In this document: positions 43,214 to 52,134 of the stretch, piece after piece
How the letters are laid out: each line of letters starts with the position of its first letter
How positions within the stretch are numbered: the stretch's first letter is position 1
Source of the DNA: Tidjanibacter sp045634145
Lineage (GTDB): Bacteria > Bacteroidota > Bacteroidia > Bacteroidales > Rikenellaceae
DNA: 64,000 nt
Direction: 5' to 3'
NCBI GenBank assembly: GCA_045634145.1
Contig: JAZQZS010000030.1
Location: 1-64,000, forward strand
The notes under the pieces: model-generated
Databases searched by the model: none
What the model was told of the DNA's origin: nothing
What the model saw: only the letters and a program-made list of their open reading frames with translations
Position numbers and translations under genes: made by a program

Positions 43214-43368
43214 GCATATATCCGAGGGGAGCGTTCCGAATGAAAACTGCGCTCGCAGGTGTTTGCCAAGATGGAGGAGTTGTTGAAGACCACCTCGCAG
43301 GCTTCGTAGAGATCCGTAGCCCCCCCCCACTCGCCATAGGTGGCAGTACATACGCAAAAAAAGAGCGC
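43201..43368. repeat. ~168-bp element with 19-bp inverted-repeat ends (MITE- or ncRNA-like)
   Basis: Left arm GTGCTCTTTTTTTGCATAT (43201-43219) and right arm ATACGCAAAAAAAGAGCGC (43350-43368) match at 17 of 19 positions when one is reverse-complemented, and both differences are G-U compatible. Inside is a C9 tract (43320-43328). The minus strand is open for about 55 codons (DLYEACEVVFNNSS and onward) with no start codon in that frame unless the homopolymer changes length. It may be a miniature mobile element or a structured RNA. Confidence 0.5.
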
Positions 43369-43375
43369 AAAACTC

Positions 43376-43406
43376 TTTCTTTTTTGCCAAGAGAAATGTA
43401 TCTTTG
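43376..43406 (+). promoter_or_regulatory. Promoter of the BACON/LRR lipoprotein gene
   Basis: TTTC (43376-43379; one mismatch), 19-nt spacer, TATCTTTG (43399-43406, perfect), about 40 bp before the ATG. It directly follows a second hairpin (AAAGAG / CTCTTT with T-run, 43360-43386). Confidence 0.65.
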
Positions 43407-43446
43407 CTGAAGATCACTTTTTTATAACACCAACACCTTCAACAAT

Positions 43447-45741
43447 ATGAAAAAGTTCTCGTTTATCGCAATGCTTATGGCACTTTGCACTTTTGCCATA
43501 GCCTGCGCCCCAGAAGCGCCCGATGATGTCGTGGATTCCGAAAAGAGTATTTCGGTAACTCCCACCCAACTTGTGTTTACAGCCGAGGGTGGCTCTCAGA
43601 GCGTAACCGTCGATGCCTCTCACTCCACTTGGAGTGTCGAGTGTGATGCCGACTGGTGTGGCTTTGCACTCCCCGAAACTATTGAGAACAATTCGGTCGT
43701 GGCGTTTACCGCCGAGCCCAACACAGGCGAGGAGCGCACCACAACCGCAACCTTTACTCTGGGCGAGAAGAGCGCAACCATCTCGATTCTTCAACTCGCA
43801 GCCGATGCCAACCCTTGGGATGCCATAGCGTCGCTCTATGAGGTTCCTGCCGAAGGTGCAGAGCTCCAATTCGGATTGAACGACACCGAAGATATCTCCT
43901 TCGATTATAACCCCGAACACGAGTGGCTCCACATCGAAGTTGGCACCTCCGAGGATATGTCTTTTAGCGGCATCTGGATTAGGGTATTTGCCAACGACGA
44001 GGCCTCCCCTCGTGAGTGTGTGGTTACTTTTAGCCAGGCCCAACAGAGAAAAGAGGTCACCATTCGCCAAGCGGGAGCCGAGGCCTATGTCGAAGCGACC
44101 CCCGAAAGTGTGGCCATTGACTTCAAAGCACAACAAATCACCCTATATGTTGGTGGCAATGTCGAGTTTGACACGTCATACAGCGATGGTTGCGATTGGA
44201 TTACCTACAACACCAGCAACTACCTTGGCACCCACTTCGATGTGACCGAGAACCCATCAAGTGAGCCTCGTCAGGCACAAATCATCTTCTCCAACGCCAC
44301 AGCAGGTGTGAGCGCAGCGGTAACCGTCACCCAAGAGGGTCGCCCCGAGCGTCCTGCCTCGCCCCCCAACAACCAGATTTGGTACTCGACTTGGGGCTAT
44401 GGCGAGACACCCTACGTAAAGAGTGGCTCGTTCGACCGCGAGATTGTATCCAACGTCTACTATTGGGACGAGAAACTCGGTATCATCACCTTCGATGGCG
44501 ACGTGACCGAGGTGAAAGACGAGGGTTGGGCCTACGACGACCGCTGTACCTGGATTATGCTCCCACCGAGCGTGACCAAGGTTGGCGAGAAGAGCTTCTA
44601 TAGGTGTTCGCGCATCAAAAAGTTCATCGCTCCCGGTCTGACCGAGATGGGTGTACAGGCCTTTGCCGAGACCTCCGAACTTACCGACTTCGACTTCTCG
44701 GGTCCCATTCAGAGTATCCCCGAAAAGTGCTTCTACAAGAGCGGTTTCGTGGACCTCACAATCCCCGGAAACATCAAGGATATCGATGGATATCGTGCAT
44801 TCTGCGAGTGTAAGAACCTGCAAAATTTGGTATTCGAAGAGGGTGTTGAGCGCATTAGTGGAGAGGAGGCTTTCTACAAATCTTCGACCACAAGCGTCAA
44901 GTTCCCATCGACACTGAAAAGCATAAGCTATGGCACATTCTGCCTTAATACGAAACTTACTTCTGTGGAGTGGGGCGGCCTCGAAGATATTGGTAGTTAC
45001 GGTTTCGGTAGTTGTGGATTTACCGAACTTACGATTCCTGCTTCGGTGAAGATTGTTGGTGGGAAGAGCTTTGCACAGTGTAATGATTTTCAGGAGCTGA
45101 CCATTGCTGCCGATAGCGTTGGAGGCTATGCATTCTACCAATGCTCATCGCTCAACAAGATCAACATTGAGCCTACAACAACGAAATATGGACGCGGCTT
45201 GTTCATGGATTGCGACAACCTTGAGTCGTTCCGTTTCCCCGACCATTGGAAAGCAGCGAGCAAACAGCTATTTGAGAATTGCTCCAAATTGAAGGATGTA
45301 GATTTCAACCAAGTCGAGCTTATCGACGAGGAGAGTTTCCAAGACTGCAACGGATTGATCTCTGTTCATATTCCAAGTTCGGTTAAAGCGTTGATGGGCT
45401 TTGTATTCGACCGTTGCTACCACCTCGAAAGCATAACCTTTGATGAAGGTATCGAGACCCTCTATGGCTCGTTCAACTCAGCTATCATTGACCAGATAAC
45501 CATCCCTGCCAGCGTCAAGTGGATTGGAAGCACCCTGTATACCAATAGAAATGATTCGCACAAGACGATTATCTTCAAGGGCGAGTGCCCCTCGTTGGTA
45601 GAGGACCAAGACCACCCAATCTTCACTCTTAACTACGGAAGCGACGGTCCCATTATCCTTGTTCCTTTGGCATACCTTGATAGTTACCACGCCAAGAAGG
45701 ATATCGTGTTGGGATATTACAGCGAGCTGGGTACTTATTAG
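43447..45741 (+). CDS. BACON-domain and BspA-like leucine-rich-repeat lipoprotein
   Basis: 764 residues. Lipobox IAC (about Cys20). N-terminal ~290 residues contain three BACON-like beta-sandwiches (for example ISVTPTQLVFTAEGGSQSV, then WSVECDADWCGF and TATFTLGEKSATISILQLA; the third ends AAVTVTQEGRP). BACON domains are proposed carbohydrate or mucin binders. The C-terminal ~450 residues are LRR_5 repeats (YSFGSCGFTELTIPASVKIVGGKSF-type units), ending in a PLAYLDSYHAKKD tail. Likely a surface adhesin. Confidence 0.85.
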   Translation: MKKFSFIAMLMALCTFAIACAPEAPDDVVDSEKSISVTPTQLVFTAEGGSQSVTVDASHSTWSVECDADWCGFALPETIENNSVVAFTAEPNTGEERTTTATFTLGEKSATISILQLAADANPWDAIASLYEVPAEGAELQFGLNDTEDISFDYNPEHEWLHIEVGTSEDMSFSGIWIRVFANDEASPRECVVTFSQAQQRKEVTIRQAGAEAYVEATPESVAIDFKAQQITLYVGGNVEFDTSYSDGCDWITYNTSNYLGTHFDVTENPSSEPRQAQIIFSNATAGVSAAVTVTQEGRPERPASPPNNQIWYSTWGYGETPYVKSGSFDREIVSNVYYWDEKLGIITFDGDVTEVKDEGWAYDDRCTWIMLPPSVTKVGEKSFYRCSRIKKFIAPGLTEMGVQAFAETSELTDFDFSGPIQSIPEKCFYKSGFVDLTIPGNIKDIDGYRAFCECKNLQNLVFEEGVERISGEEAFYKSSTTSVKFPSTLKSISYGTFCLNTKLTSVEWGGLEDIGSYGFGSCGFTELTIPASVKIVGGKSFAQCNDFQELTIAADSVGGYAFYQCSSLNKINIEPTTTKYGRGLFMDCDNLESFRFPDHWKAASKQLFENCSKLKDVDFNQVELIDEESFQDCNGLISVHIPSSVKALMGFVFDRCYHLESITFDEGIETLYGSFNSAIIDQITIPASVKWIGSTLYTNRNDSHKTIIFKGECPSLVEDQDHPIFTLNYGSDGPIILVPLAYLDSYHAKKDIVLGYYSELGTY

Positions 45742-45760
45742 TGTAAAAAGTTTACCCACA

Positions 45761-45797
45761 AAGAATAACAACCGCCTTTTGAGCGGTTGTTATTCTT
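45761..45797 (+). terminator. Terminator after the BACON/LRR gene
   Basis: AGAATAACAACCGC / GCGGTTGTTATTCT perfect stem, short loop, then TTTTATATGG. Confidence 0.85.
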
Positions 45798-45851
45798 TTT
45801 ATATGGTTTCTTGCGGCCAGAAACGCAGAGCCGTGTGTTGGCGTAAAAAAG

Positions 45852-45888
45852 AAAAAGTGCCCTACAAGTTGTTGTAGGGCACTTTTTT
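45852..45888 (-). terminator. Terminator of tRNA-Cys
   Basis: AAAAAGTGCCCTACAA / TTGTAGGGCACTTTTTT stem, immediately past the tRNA 3' end on the minus strand, ending with a T-run. Confidence 0.8.
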
Positions 45889-45889
45889 G

Positions 45890-45960
45890 AGGTCTGAAGC
45901 GGATTCGAACCGCTGTAGAAGGTTTTGCAGACCTTTGCCTAGCCACTCGGCCATCAGACC
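45890..45960 (-). tRNA. tRNA-Cys(GCA)
   Basis: 71 nt. Acceptor GGTCTGA pairs with TCAGACC, discriminator U as expected for tRNA-Cys. Anticodon loop CTGCAAA gives GCA. T-loop GTTCGAAT. CCA not encoded. Confidence 0.93.
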
Positions 45961-45981
45961 ATTTACTGCGCTTTCGGGGGA

Positions 45982-46012
45982 CAAAATTAGTTATTTTATC
46001 TGAAACTCCAAA
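45982..46012 (-). promoter_or_regulatory. Promoter of tRNA-Cys
   Basis: On the minus strand TTTG (46009-46012), 19-nt spacer, TAATTTTG (45982-45989). Perfect consensus, 21 bp upstream of the mature tRNA. Confidence 0.8.
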
Positions 46013-46052
46013 TTTTTTTACTATTTTTACCCTCTCGACAACTCTCTTAGCG

Positions 46053-47168
46053 ATGAATATCGAAAACATAGCTCTCACTTTTGTCCGCGGACTGGGCGTC
46101 AAAGGTGTCCGACACCTGCTCGACGTCTTTGGTTCGGCCGAGGCTGTTTTCGCCGCCTCCGAAGAGGAGTTGCGCGCACGAGCCCACATCCAAAGGGCCG
46201 AAATCTACAAGGAACTTCACTCGGGCGAGCCCTTCCGTGAGGCCGAAAAGGTGCTACGTCACGCCGAAAAGCACCACATCATCCCGCTGGCCTCTACCGA
46301 GCCCGCATACCCACCTCTGTTGCGCGAGATTCCCGACGCACCACATATTCTCTACGTTCAGGGCAACATCGAAGCTCTGCATCGCCCCTCGGTGGCGGTG
46401 GTCGGAACGCGCAATATGTCGTCCTATGGTCAGCGTATGGGAGCCAAGGTCATCGAGCAGTTGCACGAGCTGGTGCCCGAGGTGAGTATCGTTAGCGGCT
46501 TGGCCTTTGGCAACGACGGCAACGCCCACCGAGCAGCCCTCAACTGCGATGCCGCCACAGTGGCAGTACTTGCAAATTCCCTGCCCGAAGTCACCCCCGC
46601 CGAGCACCGCACTCTGGCCGACCTGATTTTGCGCGAGGGAGGTGCTATTGTGACCGAGGTGTCGTCGCAAACCAAGAATAATGGTCGCTTTTTCACCCCT
46701 CGCAACCGCCTGATTGCGGGACTTTCGAGTGGCACTCTGGTTGTGGAGTCGCCCTATGGCGGAGGGTCGTTACAGACGGTCGATTATGCCCTCGACTACG
46801 GACGTATCGCAATGGCTCTGCCTGGCCGTGCCGACGACAAAAGCTCCTATGGCTCAAATCTTTACATCAAACAACTAAAAGCCGCAATGGTCTGCTCGGG
46901 TAGCGACATTGTCCACGAGTTGGGCTGGGATGTGGTCACCTCCGAAGGGGTCACCGTGGCTCCCGAAACCTCGGCCGTGGAGACCATAAACCTCTCGCCC
47001 GACGAGCGTGTCATCTACGACGCTCTTGGCGAGGGCGAGGCGGTGGACTACGACACTCTGGTGGAGCGTTGTGGTCTGGCGGCTCAGCGCGTCACCTCGC
47101 TACTTATGTCGCTCGAATTGGGCGGATTGATTCGCACCCTCCCCGGGCGCAAGATCGAGCGAGTGTAG
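46053..47168 (+). CDS. dprA: DNA-processing protein DprA
   Basis: 371 residues. A Rossmann-fold ssDNA-binding protein that loads RecA during transformation. N-terminal helix-hairpin-helix/SAM-like region (LGVKGVRHLLDVFG), core motifs VAVVGTRNMSSYG, SGLAFGNDGNAHRAAL, GGAIVTEV and FFTPRNRLIAGLS, and a C-terminal winged-helix DprA_WH-like domain (ALGEGEAVDYDTLVERCG). The usual SGLAxGID reads SGLAFGND here. It probably forms an operon with the TatD gene 30 bp downstream. Confidence 0.95.
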   Translation: MNIENIALTFVRGLGVKGVRHLLDVFGSAEAVFAASEEELRARAHIQRAEIYKELHSGEPFREAEKVLRHAEKHHIIPLASTEPAYPPLLREIPDAPHILYVQGNIEALHRPSVAVVGTRNMSSYGQRMGAKVIEQLHELVPEVSIVSGLAFGNDGNAHRAALNCDAATVAVLANSLPEVTPAEHRTLADLILREGGAIVTEVSSQTKNNGRFFTPRNRLIAGLSSGTLVVESPYGGGSLQTVDYALDYGRIAMALPGRADDKSSYGSNLYIKQLKAAMVCSGSDIVHELGWDVVTSEGVTVAPETSAVETINLSPDERVIYDALGEGEAVDYDTLVERCGLAAQRVTSLLMSLELGGLIRTLPGRKIERV

Positions 47169-47198
47169 CCACACACACGAAACAGATACCGAAACAAG

Positions 47199-48026
47199 AT
47201 GAAACTTATAGATACACACAGTCATATCTACGGGCCCGAGTTCGACGACGACAGGGCCGAGGTCTTTGCGCGCGCCCAAGAGGCGGGCGTGGAGGCGTTG
47301 ATACTCCCCGCAATCGACTCGGAGTGCAACGGAGCAATGTATGCAATGGCTCGCGACTACAAGAGTTGCTACCCCCTGATTGGGCTGCACCCCACGTCGG
47401 TAAACGACAACCCCCGTTGGCGCGAGGAGTTGGCCGAGGTGGAGGCGCTCTTAAAGGCCTGCAACGGAGGTGGTTGCAACAGCCCCATTGGCAGTTCGGA
47501 ACGCCCCGTGGAGCACTTTTGGGGTGTTGGCGAGGTGGGCTTGGACTTCTATTGGAGCGCCGATTGGAAGGCCGAGCAGGAGGAGGCCTTCCGCCGTCAG
47601 GTGGAGCTCTCGATTGAGTACAACCTACCCCTTGTGGTACACACCCGCAACGCCTGGGACGAGATGCTCACCCTGCTCGAAGAGTACAAAGGCAGGGCGC
47701 GAGGAATTCTGCACGCCTTTGGCGAGGGTGTGGAGGTCTATGAGCGCATCAAACGTCTGGGAGGTTTTGTTGTGGGCATAGGCGGAGTGGCGACCTACAA
47801 AAAGAGCCCTCTGGCCGAGAGTATTCCACACATCTCACTCGACGATATGGTGCTCGAAACCGACGCTCCGTGGCTCACACCTGTACCTTTTAGGGGCAAA
47901 CGCAACGAATCTGGATATTTGGTGTATATTTGCAATAGGGTTGCCGAGTTGAAGGGCATCACTCCCGAAGAAGTGGCCGAGGCCACTACAAAAAACGCTC
48001 TGCGAGTGTTTGGAATTAAAAATTGA
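47199..48026 (+). CDS. TatD-family metal-dependent hydrolase
   Basis: 275 residues. Metal ligands are in place: DTHSHIYG, GEVGLDFYW, HTRNAWDE, HAFGEG and ETDAPWL, the TatD/YcfH deoxyribonuclease pattern. Residues about 87-105 (KACNGGGCNSPIGSSERP) are an extra loop not usual in TatD, making the protein slightly longer than the ~260 typical. Likely a 3'-5' exonuclease or D-aminoacyl-type hydrolase. Confidence 0.92.
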   Translation: MKLIDTHSHIYGPEFDDDRAEVFARAQEAGVEALILPAIDSECNGAMYAMARDYKSCYPLIGLHPTSVNDNPRWREELAEVEALLKACNGGGCNSPIGSSERPVEHFWGVGEVGLDFYWSADWKAEQEEAFRRQVELSIEYNLPLVVHTRNAWDEMLTLLEEYKGRARGILHAFGEGVEVYERIKRLGGFVVGIGGVATYKKSPLAESIPHISLDDMVLETDAPWLTPVPFRGKRNESGYLVYICNRVAELKGITPEEVAEATTKNALRVFGIKN

Positions 48027-48036
48027 AAATTTTTGG

Positions 48037-48120
48037 CTGAGCATAGGCCGTAAGAGATACGAGCAAGGCGAGTATCTCAGAAAAGTTTTTGGTGCAGCTT
48101 TTTACAAAAAGGTGCAAAAC
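48037..48120 (+). repeat. Two-hairpin intergenic repeat, copy 1
   Basis: Hairpin 1 pairs GAGATAC with GTATCTC (48054-48060 with 48072-48078). The conserved linker AGAAAAGTTTTTGG follows, then hairpin 2 GTGCAGCTTTTT-ACA-AAAAAGGTGC. Core GTATCTCAGAAAAGTTTTT at 48072-48090 is shared with copies 2 and 3. It lies between the TatD gene and the asparaginase gene, in the sense direction. Confidence 0.75.
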
Positions 48121-48153
48121 AAAAGAAGAAAAAACTCATAACAAAATAAAGAA

Positions 48154-49176
48154 ATGAACAGTTCGGTATTGTTGATTTATACGGGTGGTACCATTGGTAT
48201 GAGGACCGATGCCACTACGGGTGCACTTGTGCCTTTTGATTTCAACCACATCTACGAGGAGTTTCCTTCGCTGAGGGAGTTGGACGTCGATATCGAGATT
48301 CTGCCCTTCGAGCCGATAGACTCGTCGAACGCCTCGCCCGAATTGTGGGTGCGACTTGCCGAGATTATCGCCCGCTACTACGATAGTTTCGACGGTTTTG
48401 TGGTGTTGCACGGCACCGACACAATGTCCTACACGTCGAGCGCGTTAAGTTTTATGCTCCACAACCTTGCCAAGCCCGTGGTCTTTACCGGTAGCCAGAT
48501 TCCTATCGGCGTGTTGCGCACCGATGGTCGCGAGAACCTGATTACGGCCATCGAGATTGCCGCAGCCAAGGATTCCAAGGGTCGTGCCGAGGTGCCCGAG
48601 GTGTCGCTCTACTTCCAGAACAGACTCTTCCGCGCCAACCGAACAACCAAGTGGAGTGCCGAGGAACTGAACGCCTTTGCCTCGCGCAACTACCCTCCTC
48701 TGGCCGAGGTGGGTGTGAGTATTCAGTACAACCACAGCCACATACGTCGCCCTAAGGCGGGTGCCGAGTTTGGCATAAACACCTCGCTGGTGAGGGATAT
48801 TGCGGTGATTAAAATCTTCCCCGGCATGACCGAGTCGGTATTTAGGGCAATGCTCGCAAGCGGAGTGAGGGGTGTGATTCTCGAAACCTACGGCGCAGGC
48901 AACGCCCCCACCAAGGAGTGGTTCATCGGTGCCCTGAGGGAGGCCATCCGCAAGGGCGTGTGCGTGATGAACATAACCCAATGCGGCAATGGCGAGGTGA
49001 ATATGGATATCTACGAAACGGGCGTGGCTCTGCAAGAGATCGGAGTGATCAGCGGCAGGGATATGACCACCGAGGCTGCGACGGCCAAAATGATGTATGT
49101 GCTGGCCAATGAGAGGGGTACAAAGCGCATTGCAGCCCGCCTGAAAAAGAATTTGTGTGGCGAAATTGGTGACTAA
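48154..49176 (+). CDS. ansA: L-asparaginase, type I
   Basis: 340 residues. Hydrolyses asparagine to aspartate and ammonia. First catalytic Thr in YTGGTIGM, second in HGTDTM; the conserved PVVFTGSQIPIG, LRTDGRENL and VILETYGAGNAP are present. No signal peptide, so cytoplasmic type I. Monocistronic, preceded by the two-hairpin repeat. Confidence 0.95.
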   Translation: MNSSVLLIYTGGTIGMRTDATTGALVPFDFNHIYEEFPSLRELDVDIEILPFEPIDSSNASPELWVRLAEIIARYYDSFDGFVVLHGTDTMSYTSSALSFMLHNLAKPVVFTGSQIPIGVLRTDGRENLITAIEIAAAKDSKGRAEVPEVSLYFQNRLFRANRTTKWSAEELNAFASRNYPPLAEVGVSIQYNHSHIRRPKAGAEFGINTSLVRDIAVIKIFPGMTESVFRAMLASGVRGVILETYGAGNAPTKEWFIGALREAIRKGVCVMNITQCGNGEVNMDIYETGVALQEIGVISGRDMTTEAATAKMMYVLANERGTKRIAARLKKNLCGEIGD

Positions 49177-49308
49177 AATTTCGGTAGTAATAAAATAATT
49201 TGTATATTTCGGGGATTTTTGTGCGCAAATGGGTCTACACCAAAGCGGGGAGGGGGCAAAGTTGTGCACATAAGTCTGTGACTAATAGGTTGTTAGGACA
49301 TATTTAGA

Positions 49309-49396
49309 GGAGAGATGTCCGAGTGGTTTAAGGAGCGCGCCTGGAAAGTGCGTATGCCTCAAAAGGGCATCGGGGGTTCGAATCCCCCTCTCTCCG
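49309..49396 (+). tRNA. tRNA-Ser(GGA)
   Basis: 88 nt. Acceptor GGAGAGA pairs with TCTCTCC, discriminator G. Anticodon loop CTGGAAA gives GGA. Long variable arm as expected for Ser. CCA not encoded. Confidence 0.93.
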
Positions 49397-49477
49397 CACA
49401 AATTTTTTAGAAAAAATTAGAGAACAAAACTCAATACACAAATAACAACACGTTTAATTAATTCCAAATTCAAAGTT

Positions 49478-50284
49478 ATGAAAAAACTTTTTATGATTTT
49501 GTCGGTTGTAGGTCTTATGACCTTTGCAACTGCTAACGTTTATGCACAGGATGCAGAGGCTGTTGCCACTGAGCAGGTAGCCGAGGACGCTGAGGCTGTA
49601 GCAGAGGAGCCCGCTGCTCCCGCTATCGACGAGGAGACCGAGATTGCAGGTGTTCCTTTCCACCAGGCACTGAAACAGAAATTTATCGAGGGTGGTGTAT
49701 TCTGGATGACTCCCGTGTTGCTCTGCTTGATCATCGGTTTGGCAGTAGCTATCGAGCGTATCCTCTACCTCTCGTTCTCGAAAATCAACACCAAGAAATT
49801 CATCGCTAAATTCGAGGAGGCTCTCAACAATGGCGGCATCGAGGCTGCAAAAGAGGTTGCTCGTAACACCAAAGGCCCCGTTGCAAGCATCTACTATCAG
49901 GGTGTATTGCGCTACAACGAGGGTATGGACGTTGTAGAGAAAACCGTTGCTTCGTACGGTTCGGTACAGAACGGTTTGATGGAGAACGGTTTGAGCTGGA
50001 TCAGCTTGTTCATCGCATTGAGCCCCTCGTTGGGTTTCATGGGTACCGTAGTAGGTATGATCGAGGCATTTGACCAGATCCAGGCAGCAGGTGAGGTATC
50101 GGCAACCCTCGTAGCAGGTGGTATTAAAGTGGCTCTGTTGACCACTCTGGCCGGTCTGATCGCAGCAGTTATTCTTCAGTTGTTCTACAACTACATCCTC
50201 AACAAAATCGACACCGCAGTTGTTGAGTTGGAGGACACTTCGATCACCTTGGTTGATATCTTGACCGCTTACAGCAAGAAATAA
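49478..50284 (+). CDS. exbB: MotA/TolQ/ExbB proton channel protein
   Basis: 268 residues. A signal-like N-terminus (MKKLFMILSVVGLMTFATANVYAQ) and an acidic Ala-rich linker precede three membrane helices: WMTPVLLCLIIGLAVAIERIL, WISLFIALSPSLGFMGTVVGM and VALLTTLAGLIAAVILQLFYNYI. The conserved TolQ/ExbB pore segment LGFMGTVVGMIEAF is intact. With the two ExbD genes it makes the inner-membrane motor that uses the proton gradient to energise TonB or a similar partner. First gene of a four-gene operon. Confidence 0.9.
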   Translation: MKKLFMILSVVGLMTFATANVYAQDAEAVATEQVAEDAEAVAEEPAAPAIDEETEIAGVPFHQALKQKFIEGGVFWMTPVLLCLIIGLAVAIERILYLSFSKINTKKFIAKFEEALNNGGIEAAKEVARNTKGPVASIYYQGVLRYNEGMDVVEKTVASYGSVQNGLMENGLSWISLFIALSPSLGFMGTVVGMIEAFDQIQAAGEVSATLVAGGIKVALLTTLAGLIAAVILQLFYNYILNKIDTAVVELEDTSITLVDILTAYSKK

Positions 50285-50314
50285 TTACACACCTATTAAA
50301 TATACGTTTTGAAT

Positions 50315-50743
50315 ATGAAATGGGTTAAATACGTAGAATACGTACTTTTCATCATTACCATCGCATGCTTTGCATCGCTCTTCTTCCTGCCTCAGGTGCA
50401 GCACATGGGCGATATGCACGCAGACTGCGAGTGGATGATCTGGTGGTTGTACGGCATCGTAGGCATCGGCATCGTTTGTGCCTTGATTTCGCCAGTTAAG
50501 AATCTGTTTACCTCTCCCAAAGCTGCCATCACTACCTTGATTGGTTTGGTTGTAGTTGCATTGGTTATCGGTGGCTGCTGGATGCTTTCGAGCGCTGCTC
50601 CCGTGCCCAACTCGGCTGGTGGCTTCTTTGAGGACGCTTTCGAGTTGAAGTTTACCGACACTCTGATTTATGTAACCTATTTGGTTGGTGGTGCTAGCCT
50701 CTTGGCAATCCTCGCAGGCGAGATCCGCAACGCTATCAAATAG
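50315..50743 (+). CDS. Small membrane protein in the exbBD operon
   Basis: 142 residues from ATG 50315; the longer frame starts with TTG. Four predicted membrane helices (VEYVLFIITIACFASLFFLP, WLYGIVGIGIVCALIS, ITTLIGLVVVALVIGGCWML, LIYVTYLVGGASLLAILAGE). Conserved position between ExbB and ExbD in Bacteroidetes, function unknown. Confidence 0.75.
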   Translation: MKWVKYVEYVLFIITIACFASLFFLPQVQHMGDMHADCEWMIWWLYGIVGIGIVCALISPVKNLFTSPKAAITTLIGLVVVALVIGGCWMLSSAAPVPNSAGGFFEDAFELKFTDTLIYVTYLVGGASLLAILAGEIRNAIK

Positions 50744-50774
50744 TTTGGTTCCATATTGAAAAAACGATTGTAAT

Positions 50775-51338
50775 ATGGCAAGAAAAACACCGGAGATCAA
50801 CGCCAGCTCAATGGCAGACGTGGCCTTCTTGCTGCTTATCTTTTTCCTTGTTGCAACAACAATGGACATCGATTCGGGTCTGAACCGTGTGCTTCCTCCT
50901 TGGAGCGAGAAGCAGACCGATGCTCCCGATATCAAAGAGCGTAACCTCTTGTTGGTTCACGTTAATAAGTATGACCAGATCGCTGTTCAGGGCGAGGTGA
51001 TGCTGATTAACCAGCTCAAAGATAAAGCAAAAGAGTGGGTCCTCAACCGAACTGACGACAAGAATCTCCCCGAGAAAAAAGAAGAAGATATTCCACTCAT
51101 TGGTAAGTATGCCATCAGCCAGGGCGTAATCTCGCTCCAGAATGACCGTGCTACCAGCTATGAGATGTATATCAAAGTACAGAACGAACTCACTCGCGCC
51201 TTCAACGAGATCCGCGACGAGCTCGCAAAGGCTCACTTCGGTAAAGTCTTTGCCGACCTCGAAAAGGAGCAGAAAGATGCTATTTCGAAAGCTGTTCCTA
51301 TGAAGATCTCGGAGGCTGAGCCACAAAACATCAAATAA
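50775..51338 (+). CDS. exbD: ExbD/TolR-family biopolymer transport protein
   Basis: 187 residues. One N-terminal membrane helix with the key Asp in MADVAFLLLIFFLVATTMD, and a periplasmic C-terminal domain. The periplasmic part is longer than in E. coli ExbD and contains charged stretches (EWVLNRTDDKNLPEKKEED). It pairs with the following ExbD paralogue, 5 bp downstream. Confidence 0.88.
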   Translation: MARKTPEINASSMADVAFLLLIFFLVATTMDIDSGLNRVLPPWSEKQTDAPDIKERNLLLVHVNKYDQIAVQGEVMLINQLKDKAKEWVLNRTDDKNLPEKKEEDIPLIGKYAISQGVISLQNDRATSYEMYIKVQNELTRAFNEIRDELAKAHFGKVFADLEKEQKDAISKAVPMKISEAEPQNIK

Positions 51339-51343
51339 AGACT

Positions 51344-51817
51344 ATGGCAGTAATTAGGAAAAAAGAGAAAAAAGAGATTGGCCAGATTTCGACCAGCTCG
51401 CTCCCTGATATCGTCTTTATGATCCTCTTCTTCTTTATGGTTTCGACCTCGATGAAGGAGACCGAGCTTGTGGTGAAGTTCAAGGCACCCGAGGCTACCG
51501 AGATTCAGAAGTTGGAGAACAAATCGTTGGTTAGCTACATCTATGTAGGTCCCCCAGTAGAGTCGTTGCAGGCTAAATTTGGTTCGGCACCTCAGATTCA
51601 GTTGAACAACAGTTTCAGTACTCCTCAGGAGATTGGCCAGTTTATCGCTTCGGAGCGTGACGCGCTCAACGAGGGCGACCGTAACAAGATGACCGTATGT
51701 CTTAAAGCCGACAAAGAGACTCGTATGGGTATCATTACCGATATCAAACAGGAGTTGCGTAAGGCCGAGGCATATAAGATTAGCTACGCTTCGCTGAAAA
51801 GCGTTAAGGGCTACTAA
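51344..51817 (+). CDS. exbD: Second ExbD/TolR-family protein
   Basis: 157 residues. Membrane helix with Asp in LPDIVFMILFFFMVSTSMKE; periplasmic domain ending ADKETRMGIITDIKQELRKAEAYKISYASLK. It differs from the preceding ExbD by a shorter middle. Last gene of the operon; no TonB gene is nearby. Confidence 0.88.
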   Translation: MAVIRKKEKKEIGQISTSSLPDIVFMILFFFMVSTSMKETELVVKFKAPEATEIQKLENKSLVSYIYVGPPVESLQAKFGSAPQIQLNNSFSTPQEIGQFIASERDALNEGDRNKMTVCLKADKETRMGIITDIKQELRKAEAYKISYASLKSVKGY

Positions 51818-51843
51818 TAGGCCGTCGATAAATGTATGACAAG

Positions 51844-51875
51844 AGAGGGTTTCGCCAGATGTGGCGAGACCCTCT
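51844..51875 (+). terminator. Terminator of the exbBD operon
   Basis: AGAGGGTTTCGCC / GGCGAGACCCTCT (one mismatch), 6-nt loop, then TTGTTTTTGG. Confidence 0.85.
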
Positions 51876-52134
51876 TTGTTTTTGGCGAGGGGGTGCCGTC
51901 TTGCCACGACTACCGTTAGGTAGGCGGTTGGCATCTACCATTCTTTTATTCTTTTGTACCTTTTGGTGGCAAAAGGTACCCAAAAGCCACTGCGATGCAT
52001 TTCGGCGGGGTGTGGGGTGTTGTTGGCTAAAACAAACGCACCACAAAGGGCGGTGCCTACGGCACTTCTTTGTTTCTTAACGCCCCCAACACCCCACACC
52101 TTTCTCCGCCTACAATGCGGTCGCAGGATTACAG

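Noticed and set aside
40685..43417. A 910-codon open frame on the minus strand opposite GH127
   Set aside because: It mirrors the plus-strand GH127 gene codon for codon and contains no recognisable domain. Strong codon bias that avoids TTA, CTA and TCA on the sense strand leaves the antisense frame open.
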